NCBI GenBank assembly: GCA_050742415.1
Contig: JBOGIF010000203.1
Location: 1-28,758, forward strand
From: JBOGIF01 sp050742415
GTDB taxonomy: Bacteria > Actinomycetota > Acidimicrobiia > Acidimicrobiales > AC-14
Length of the DNA stretch: 28,758 nucleotides
Reading direction: 5' to 3'
Both the position numbers and the translations under genes were made by a program. Below, in pieces: positions 23,302-28,758 of this stretch; within the stretch, counting starts at the first letter, position 1; every line of letters begins with the position of its first letter. The notes below the pieces were generated by a model that was not told the origin of the DNA, made no database searches, and saw nothing but the letters and a program-made list of their open reading frames with translations.

Positions 23302-23583
23302 TCACTCGCCGCTCGGTTCGGGCAGGAGGTCGCGCGCCGCGGCGTGGGCCTCGTCGAGTGCGGACGCCATCGGCACACCGGCCGCGGCCCGGAGAGCGAC
23401 GTACTGCCCGGCCAGGAAGGTGGCCAGTGGCGCGGTGAGCCGCTCGGTGCCATGGGCGACGTCGCGTGCGAGATCCAGGATGGCGCTGATCGACGCCTCG
23501 TCCAGCCCCACAGGCGCGCCCGCGGACCGTTCCAGATACTCCCGGTAGCGCTCCGACCAGATACGGCCGGTCTCGTTCGTCAC
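23302..23583 (-). CDS. DUF6457 domain protein
   Basis: A 93-residue soluble helical protein. The GTG start (23583-23581) overlaps the mobA-like stop (GTGA), which fixes the start and shows translational coupling. IWSERYREYLERSAG, DEASISAILDLARDVAHGTERLTAPLATFLAGQYVA and SALDEAHAAARDL are the alternating helices of DUF6457, a small domain found beside or fused to molybdenum cofactor genes in actinobacteria. The context supports a helper role in molybdopterin guanine dinucleotide synthesis, but the biochemical function is unknown. Confidence 0.85.
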   Translation of the reverse strand: MTNETGRIWSERYREYLERSAGAPVGLDEASISAILDLARDVAHGTERLTAPLATFLAGQYVALRAAAGVPMASALDEAHAAARDLLPEPSGE

Positions 23584-24176
23584 CGGCTGGCGACCGCGGC
23601 CACGAGTGCCTGGGCCCGCCGGAGGTCGACGGGCCGGTTGACGTTGAAGGTCGTGTGCCCGCCAAGGTCCACGGTGGCCAAGGCTCGGGGCAGGAGCAAG
23701 GTGGCTCGGGCGCCGTAGCCAACCCCTTCCTCGGCCGCCCTCCGGAGCACATCGCACCGATACGCAGCCATCAGAGGGTTCGGGAGCCCTCGCTCGTCGA
23801 GAGCGGCGGCAGCCTCCGGGCGCGGGCCCGTCTCCAGAGTGGCGATGAGTTGGCCGAGGGCGTTCGTCGTGACCAGTGGGAGGTCGCCGGCCAGCACGAG
23901 GACCACCTCGCAGCTCGCGATGGCGGCCACGCCGGAGAGCACGGCGGGAACGGGGCCACCGCCCGGCCGCTCCTCGTGAAGGAAGCTGACGCCGGCCACC
24001 AAAGTCGGTCGCCGAGGGCCCACCACCACGAGGTCACCGCAGAGCGGCCGGGCGGCGGAGAGCACCCGGTCGAGAAGGGGTTGGCCGCCGACCTCCAGGC
24101 GGAGCTTGTCCATGCCACCCATCCGACGCGCCGCTCCTCCAGCGGCGACGACGGCGCCCACCAGCGTGGGGTTCAA
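23580..24176 (-). CDS. MobA-like molybdenum cofactor nucleotidyltransferase
   Basis: A protein of about 198 residues with the GT-A-like NTP transferase fold (NTP_transf_3). VVAAGGAARRMGGMDKLRLEVGGQPLLDRVL is the GTP/CTP-binding N-terminus (consensus LAGGxSxRMGxxK). VLVLAGDLPLVTTNAL carries the metal-binding aspartate, and NPLMAAYRCDVL and FNVNRPVDL match the C-terminal MobA blocks (usually N-x-N-T/R-P-x-D). It joins GMP or CMP to molybdopterin in the cytosol. The start is uncertain: TTG 24176 overlaps the stop of a 31-codon frame (TTGA), and GTG 24161 is also in frame. The adjacent DUF6457 gene supports the Moco role; MobA versus MocA activity cannot be told apart from sequence here. Confidence 0.85.
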   Translation of the reverse strand: MNPTLVGAVVAAGGAARRMGGMDKLRLEVGGQPLLDRVLSAARPLCGDLVVVGPRRPTLVAGVSFLHEERPGGGPVPAVLSGVAAIASCEVVLVLAGDLPLVTTNALGQLIATLETGPRPEAAAALDERGLPNPLMAAYRCDVLRRAAEEGVGYGARATLLLPRALATVDLGGHTTFNVNRPVDLRRAQALVAAVASR

Positions 24177-24268
24177 GCCACGGCCACGAACCCGTCGGCG
24201 GTGGGCGGTGGCTGCTCCTGTCCGGGCTCCGGCCCCGTCGCCCAGCGTTCGGCCATGTCGACGGGCAT
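24173..24268 (-). CDS. 31-residue leaderless small frame upstream of mobA
   Basis: An ATG at 24268 opens a frame of 31 residues, acidic and proline-rich (MPVDMAERWATGPEPG at the start, ending GFVAVA). Its TGA overlaps the possible TTG start of the MobA-like gene. A TAGGTT box six bases before the ATG would place transcription start on the A of ATG. It could be a genuine coupled leader peptide, or the remnant N-terminus of a longer lost protein. No family is recognised. Confidence 0.4.
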   Translation of the reverse strand: MPVDMAERWATGPEPGQEQPPPTADGFVAVA

Positions 24269-24274
24269 GCCGCG

Positions 24275-24280
24275 AACCTA
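24275..24280 (-). promoter_or_regulatory. -10 box for a leaderless transcript
   Basis: TAGGTT on the minus strand (24280-24275) followed by six bases and an ATG is the classic layout of a leaderless actinobacterial gene. No strong -35 is visible. It would drive the small frame, the MobA-like gene and DUF6457. Confidence 0.4.
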
Positions 24281-24315
24281 CGGGCAGCACGTTGCCGCGG
24301 CTTAGACGGGATGTT

Positions 24316-24728
24316 TCACCAGTGGGAACCGTTCCTTGCCGGCTCCTGACCAAGCCGACCTAGGGCGCTGAAGAACAGGAACGCGACCAGCGCCGGGCCG
24401 AAGAGCAGCGACCCGACTCCGAGGCTGGCGAGCATGGCCACCAGGGTCGCCCGGCGCCAGCGCCGTCGGCGATCGTGAGCTGGTCGACGATGAGGTAGGG
24501 GTGCGCGGCTGCCTAACCACAGATGACGGAAGCGACGGCCAGGGCCGCGGTGACCCGCGCGGCGATAACGCCGTCTGGCCGGCAGGGCAACTGATGCGGC
24601 ACCGGCTGGCGGAGGCGAGAACCAGTGGCAGGCCCCGACCGGTCAGCCCCTCGAAGAGGTCGGGTGCGTCGGCGTGGAGGATGGAGATCCCGCCGAGCGG
24701 CAAATACGCGTCCTGGAGGACCCTGGGT
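24316..24728 (-). pseudogene. cydB: Decayed 3' part of cydB (cytochrome bd oxidase subunit II)
   Basis: Three stretches in three different frames, read in order on the minus strand, match the end of actinobacterial CydB. First is DAPDLFEGLTGRGLPLVLAS (about 24670-24610). Next comes ARVTAALAVASVICG-stop-AAAHPYLIVDQLTIAD (about 24560-24455), with TAG at 24515-24513 where a tryptophan is expected. Last is TLVAMLASLGVGSLLFGPAL...FFSALGRLGQEP (about 24443-24330), ending in TGA at 24318-24316. Two frameshifts and a nonsense codon mean it cannot make a subunit. CydB forms the quinol oxidase with CydA; neither cydA nor the 5' part of cydB is present. The match rests on recognition of the sequence, not on an alignment. 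Confidence 0.75.
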
Positions 24729-24742
24729 GACAGGCTGTCGTC

Positions 24743-25116
24743 ATGCTCGACCATCTCGGAATCCAATGCGCGGACATGGCCGTGAGTGCTGCCTTCTACG
24801 ACGTCGTGCTCGCTCCCTTGGGCGCCAGGCGACTCATGGACTTCGGTGTGGCCATGGGGTACGGCGTCCCACCGAAACCCGACTTCTGGCTCGGTGCGCT
24901 CGATTCGGGCGGCGGCTTCCGCGAAGCGCACATCGCCTTCGATGCGCCGGATCGAGCGACAGTCCGCGCCTTCTTCGACGCCGCCGTGGCTGCCGGCGCC
25001 GAGGTGCTGCACGAGCCGCGCGTTTCCCGGAGTACCACCCCGACTACTACGGCGCCTTCGTTCGCGACCCGGACGGGAACAACGTGGAGGCCGTCTGCCA
25101 CCTTCCCGAGCCGTAG
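24743..25116 (+). pseudogene. VOC (glyoxalase-like) protein gene with one frameshift
   Basis: The frame from ATG 24743 gives a clear single-domain VOC protein (MLDHLGIQCADMAVSAAFYD, then DFWLGALDSGGGFREAHIAF, then AAVAAGAEVLHEPR). After the codons for HEPRV near 25022 the expected ending FPEYHPDYYGAFVRDPDGNN...VEAVCH continues in another frame to the TAG at 25114-25116, so one base is missing. As written, translation would run on in the wrong frame to 25159, into the next gene. Both halves are otherwise intact, so this is either a very recent mutation or a base-calling error. The intact product would be a ~124-residue metal-binding VOC enzyme of unknown substrate. Confidence 0.8.
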
Positions 25117-25131
25117 GTCCTGGAGCGGTGG

Positions 25132-27546
25132 ATGGCTGAGCTCGCCGTGTTGGGGGTGATCGCCCTGGCGATCGTGCTCAGCGGCATGAATCAGCGGCTG
25201 CGTCGGCTGGAGGAGGCCGTCCGAGCCCAGTACCGCTCGGCGGCTACACCCCCGGCGACCGCACCCCCGTCGACCGCACCCCCCGAGTGGGCCCTGCCGC
25301 CACCTCGCGGGCCGGTTCGGCCGCGGGAGCCGATCAGGTTGAGGGCCTTCGGGAACAGAACGGTCGAGCAGGTGGTGTCGGAGAACCTCGTGGCCATCGT
25401 TGGCGGCCTGCTCGTGCTCGCCGGAGCGGTCTTCTTCCTGAGCCTTGCCATCAGTCGTGGCTGGATCGGCGAGACAGGGAGGGTGGTGATCGCCCTCGTC
25501 GCCGGCTCGGCATTGGTCGCCAGCGGGCTGCGGCTCGGTGGCCAGGTGCGGCGGGTGCCGGGAGCCAGCGACCGGCAGTGGGCTGTCGGATCGCTGCACG
25601 GAGTGCTGTGCGGCGTCGGCATTGCCATTCTCTTTCTCGGCGCGGTCGTCGGCACGCGGGTTTACGAGGTACTGGGTCTGGCCGGCCTCCCGCTCGCCGT
25701 GGCGGTCGGAGCCCTCGCCATCGGCGTCGCCGTCAAATGGCACAGCCAAGATCTTGCCGGCTTCGGTATCGGCGGAGCGCTGGCCGCCCCGATCCTCGTC
25801 GACGCTCCCGCCGACGGCTCGACGGCCGCCTTCGTTGTCGTGGCACTGCTCGCCTCGAGTGCCGTCATCATCGCCATGGGATGGCCCTGGCTGTTGGCCG
25901 TCACGCTGGTCACGACCGCGCCACAGGTGGCTGTGTGGATCGCCCCGGACGCGCATGGTGCCCTCGTGGGCGACCTGAGCGTGCTTGCCGGCTGGAACGC
26001 CATCATCCTGGCGGCGGCCGTGTCGGCCGAGCTTCGTCAGCCGGGGGGCCGGCTGCGAGCCTCGTTCGCCTCGATCTCGTTCTTGGCCGCGTCCACCACC
26101 GCGGTCCTGGGCGCGAATGAACTCGAGCAACACGAAGGTGGGAGCCGCGCATGGTGGCTCGCCGTGGTCGCAGCGATCCACCTGTTCGCGGCATCCGCAG
26201 CCTGGGTGGTCGACCGGCGCCGGGCCGAGCCGACCGCCGAGCAGCACCCCACGCCGGTCTGGTGCCTGCTGATCGCATCAGCCTTTGCCGCCATGGCGGT
26301 CGCCGCGGCACTGGACGCCGCCGCCGTCGTGGCGGTCTGGGCATTCGAAGCAGTAGCGCTCTGGTGGCTCTCCGAGAGCACTTCGGACGGACGAGCCCGC
26401 ATCGGTGCCTACATCTTCGGCGCCCTGACCGTGCTGCACGTCGTCGTGCTCGACGCGCCGGCGTCGCAGCTGGCCCACGGTTCGGACGATCTGTGGCGGT
26501 CTCTGTTGGCGCTGGCGGCCGTTGCCATTGCGGCCGCCTGCGGAGCAGGGCTCGAGCGCCGCCAACCGGAAGTGGCATCGCGCTTTGTTCTCGCCAGCGC
26601 GCTCGCTGTTCTCCTCGGCGCGTCGCTGGCGGTTGTGACGCTGGTGATGCCGATCGCCCCCCGGCCCGACACGTCCTCCATCAGCGTTGGGGCACAGCTC
26701 GGCATGCTCGCGCTCTGGGCGGGCGTTGTGCTGCTGCTGTGCACTGTCACGGCCCTTCATCGGCTGAGGAACGAATGGATCGCCTTTGCGCTCATTCTCG
26801 CCGCGCTTGTCCCGCTGTGGGGGTTCGGCGCCATCCCGCTCCGCGACCTCGGGGAAGGCGCCCGCGGGGCGGAGTGGGGGATCGTCGCCGGGCTCGGCGC
26901 CTTCGGCACGCTGGCCGCCGTCACTGCCCGCCGCACCGCCAGCGCCGTTGCCGCAATTGCCGCTGCCATGTGGACCGCCGTGGCGGCCGGGCGGCTGCTC
27001 TTCGAGCTGGAGTGGATCGTCGACGCGGTGTGGACGGGGAGCCGCTATCTCCCTCACGCCGCGGTGCTGGCGTTCTCCACCTGTGCGAGCGCTGGCTTTC
27101 TCCATCGGGGATGGGCGGAGAAGTCTCTGGGAGGTGCATGGTCCCCCGAGACCGAGCGAAGGATTTGGCGCGCAAGCGCCTTGGGGCTGACGGCCCTGGT
27201 CGCGCTCCTGGTGATCTATGTGCTGTCCGACGCGGTCGTATCGGGCCTCACCTCCGGTCCCACGCGCGGCCGCACCGAGCAGGACGCGCAGATGGCGCTG
27301 TCGCTGCTGTGGGGCGTGCTTGGAGTGACGGCGTTCGTGATCGGTGCGACGCAGCGTGTGCCCGGCACTGCGACGCAGGCCGTGCGCCGGGCGTCGCTCA
27401 CCCTGCTGGCCGTCTCGGTGCTGAAGGTGGTTCTGCTCGATACCAGGCAGCTCGAGTCGACGTTCCGGGTGCTGGTCTTGGTCGGGCTGGGCTCTCTCCT
27501 GCTTCTAGGCGCATGGCTCGATCAGCGCATCCGCGCTGCTGGCTGA
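25132..27546 (+). CDS. DUF2339 multi-pass membrane protein
   Basis: An 804-residue protein; GGAG lies just before the ATG. A first helix (about 2-18) is followed by a charged coiled segment (NQRLRRLEEAVRAQ) and a Pro-rich linker (38-65). NRTVEQVVSENLVAIVGGLLVLAGAVFFLSLAISRGWIGETGRV marks the start of the DUF2339 core (PF10101). More than twenty hydrophobic helices fill the rest, ending in VLVLVGLGSLLLLGAWLDQRIR. The family is widespread and of unknown function, sometimes suggested to act in envelope or polymer export. It follows the broken VOC gene by 15 bases and is separated from the next gene by a sigma-28-like promoter. Confidence 0.88.
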   Translation: MAELAVLGVIALAIVLSGMNQRLRRLEEAVRAQYRSAATPPATAPPSTAPPEWALPPPRGPVRPREPIRLRAFGNRTVEQVVSENLVAIVGGLLVLAGAVFFLSLAISRGWIGETGRVVIALVAGSALVASGLRLGGQVRRVPGASDRQWAVGSLHGVLCGVGIAILFLGAVVGTRVYEVLGLAGLPLAVAVGALAIGVAVKWHSQDLAGFGIGGALAAPILVDAPADGSTAAFVVVALLASSAVIIAMGWPWLLAVTLVTTAPQVAVWIAPDAHGALVGDLSVLAGWNAIILAAAVSAELRQPGGRLRASFASISFLAASTTAVLGANELEQHEGGSRAWWLAVVAAIHLFAASAAWVVDRRRAEPTAEQHPTPVWCLLIASAFAAMAVAAALDAAAVVAVWAFEAVALWWLSESTSDGRARIGAYIFGALTVLHVVVLDAPASQLAHGSDDLWRSLLALAAVAIAAACGAGLERRQPEVASRFVLASALAVLLGASLAVVTLVMPIAPRPDTSSISVGAQLGMLALWAGVVLLLCTVTALHRLRNEWIAFALILAALVPLWGFGAIPLRDLGEGARGAEWGIVAGLGAFGTLAAVTARRTASAVAAIAAAMWTAVAAGRLLFELEWIVDAVWTGSRYLPHAAVLAFSTCASAGFLHRGWAEKSLGGAWSPETERRIWRASALGLTALVALLVIYVLSDAVVSGLTSGPTRGRTEQDAQMALSLLWGVLGVTAFVIGATQRVPGTATQAVRRASLTLLAVSVLKVVLLDTRQLESTFRVLVLVGLGSLLLLGAWLDQRIRAAG

Positions 27547-27553
27547 CCGACGC

Positions 27554-27581
27554 TCAAGCCCGTCGGCAGGGATGCCGATGG
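27554..27581 (+). promoter_or_regulatory. Sigma-28 (FliA/WhiG)-like promoter, leaderless arrangement
   Basis: TCAAGCCC (27554-27561), 12 bases, GCCGATGG (27574-27581). The GTG start of the exported protein lies only seven bases downstream (27589), so transcription would begin at or next to the start codon; no ribosome site is seen. Confidence 0.55.
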
Positions 27582-27588
27582 TGCGCTC

Positions 27589-28758
27589 GTGAGACCTCGG
27601 GTGACCACGGTGCTGGTGGCGGTACTCGCCGCTGGCCTGTTCGGAAGCGGTGTCGTCGTTGCTTCGGTTCGCCTGGACGACGCCGGCACGGTCACGACGG
27701 CCCGGCCAGCGGGTCACCTGGAGGCCACCGGCCGGGCCGCCGGGTCCCTGCCTGCGAAGGACCCTCCAGCCGGCGAATCTCCGCCGGCGGCCGGCCCGAG
27801 TATGGCCCTGCCCGCGCCGTACCTCGGGAACCGCACTCCGGGCTCGGTGGTCGTGCCCTTCTCGGCGGGGCGCACGTCGTGGGCCGCCACGTCCAACGGC
27901 ATCGACATCCGGGTGACCGTGAGCCCCGACGGGCGCCGGGCCGGCAGCGCAGTGACCTTCGTGGTGGAGGCCAGCAGTCCGGGCCAGAAGTGCTGCCGAC
28001 TGACGATGCAGTTCGGCGACGACGCTATGGGCTACTGGCCCGTGCCGGAGCCCTCAGCCGCCGAACGCGGCCCCGGCGCCTCGGGTGCGTGCGGCAGCCA
28101 CGATCCCGCTTCGGACTCGGTCCGCGCCGAGCTGCCCCACGCCTACAACCGAGCCGGTCGGTGGACCTTCCGGGTCACCGCCTTCTCCGGCGGCGAGTGC
28201 GAGGCTGGTGTCTACGGCGCCCTGGAAGGCAGCCTGCAGATCGCCGCCGGTGGCCCGACAACCGGGCAGGGACCCACCCTTGCCCGCGTCCGGCCCGCCT
28301 CGATCTACCCCTACGAATCGCGGGTCATGACGCTCGGTGCCGAGGCGGCCGACGACGACGGCCACGTCGCCCGCCTGATCGTCGACTGGGGTGACGGCAG
28401 TGCCGAGGAGACCTACGCCAACCCGCGCCCGTGCCGGACCACCGCCTCTGGCTGGCCATCGGGCTCCTACGTGATCTTGCCGCTATGGATGGGCGTCGGG
28501 CCCGTGACCCACCGTTACGCCGACGACAACCGCTATCGGGTGACGGTGACCGTTGTGTCCACCGACTGTGCCGGCGGCACGGAGCAGTCTGCGTCCGCTG
28601 GCGTGTGGTTCCCAGGACCCCCGCCGCCTCCCATAGAGGAGGTAATGGCTACCGCCCCTGTGCCGACAGGTCCCCCGCCGCCGTTCCCGACGATGCCGGC
28701 AACACTCCCGCCGCCCACCTGGACGCCGCCGCCTCCCGTGATGCCCGCCTCCGCCCCG
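27589..28758 (+). CDS. Exported protein with two PKD-like domains and Pro-rich tail, 3' end missing
   Basis: The frame stays open from GTG 27589 to the window edge (390 codons), so the C-terminus is missing. MRPRVTTVLVAVLAAGLFGSGVVVASV is a signal peptide or anchor with basic n-region. An Ala/Pro-rich linker (about 40-75) follows. Two beta-rich domains come next: the first (about 100-215) with MQFGDDA and AYNRAGRWTFRVTAF, the second (about 225-325) with the PKD hallmark VDWGDGS (265-271) and HRYADDNRYRVTVTV (308-322). Cysteines are frequent and probably form disulfides. From about 343 the chain is proline-rich (PPPPPIEE, TGPPPPFP, TWTPPPPV), a wall-spanning feature. PKD-like domains mediate adhesion or carbohydrate contact on the cell surface. 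The exact role is unknown. Confidence 0.8.
   Translation, partial: MRPRVTTVLVAVLAAGLFGSGVVVASVRLDDAGTVTTARPAGHLEATGRAAGSLPAKDPPAGESPPAAGPSMALPAPYLGNRTPGSVVVPFSAGRTSWAATSNGIDIRVTVSPDGRRAGSAVTFVVEASSPGQKCCRLTMQFGDDAMGYWPVPEPSAAERGPGASGACGSHDPASDSVRAELPHAYNRAGRWTFRVTAFSGGECEAGVYGALEGSLQIAAGGPTTGQGPTLARVRPASIYPYESRVMTLGAEAADDDGHVARLIVDWGDGSAEETYANPRPCRTTASGWPSGSYVILPLWMGVGPVTHRYADDNRYRVTVTVVSTDCAGGTEQSASAGVWFPGPPPPPIEEVMATAPVPTGPPPPFPTMPATLPPPTWTPPPPVMPASAP

Noticed and set aside
26151..28394. Long plus-strand frame overlapping the DUF2339 and PKD-like genes
   Set aside because: Arg-rich shadow frame without recognisable features; it crosses the boundary of two well-supported genes.
1..28758. 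CRISPR array, insertion sequence or prophage
   Set aside because: No regularly spaced repeats, transposase, integrase or phage structural genes were found on either strand.

Overview
The window is very GC-rich and almost fully coding. Many starts are GTG or TTG, ATGA/GTGA/TTGA overlaps are frequent, some genes look leaderless, and several families are mainly actinobacterial (DUF5990, DUF6457 beside MobA, a DUF732-like protein, DUF2339). I infer an actinobacterium, probably of the class Acidimicrobiia; there is no rRNA gene to prove it.

Region 1 (1-12.5 kb) is a cell-surface glycan or glycolipid locus. The plus strand carries a partial methyltransferase, a GT2-GT4 double glycosyltransferase, a 1005-residue YfhO-like membrane protein, a second GT2 enzyme overlapping a radical SAM/SPASM-like enzyme, and an NAD-dependent epimerase fused to a methyltransferase. 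The minus strand carries three more methyltransferases and a secreted anchored protein. The enzymes could build and decorate a lipid-linked or exported sugar polymer, but the product cannot be named.

Region 2 (12.6-16.8 kb) holds an orphan sufB, a class I glutamine amidotransferase and a 90-residue SDR-like fragment on the minus strand. Divergent from these are a GNAT acetyltransferase and an AcuC-type deacetylase, a possible protein acetylation switch.

Region 3 (16.8-24.3 kb) mixes exported proteins (a DUF732-like protein, a lipoprotein lytic transglycosylase, a cysteine-repeat protein) with single housekeeping or accessory genes: a two-domain VOC protein, a Rho_N-like small protein, a phosphoribosyltransferase, a DUF5990 protein, a Fic protein with a palindromic control region, and DUF6457 with MobA.

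Region 4 (24.3-28.8 kb) starts with decay: a cydB remnant broken in all three frames and a VOC gene with one frameshift. A large DUF2339 membrane protein and an exported PKD-like protein cut by the window edge follow.

The most striking signal is regulatory. Three genes for exported proteins (17035, 21098, 27589) are each preceded by a close match to the sigma-28 (FliA/SigD/WhiG) promoter, TCAAG....GCCGAT, with 11-12 bases between the 8-base boxes. A second signal is a pair of intergenic hairpins sharing a TTCTGGGG/CCCC(A/G)GAA stem (8983-9029 and 16815-16870).
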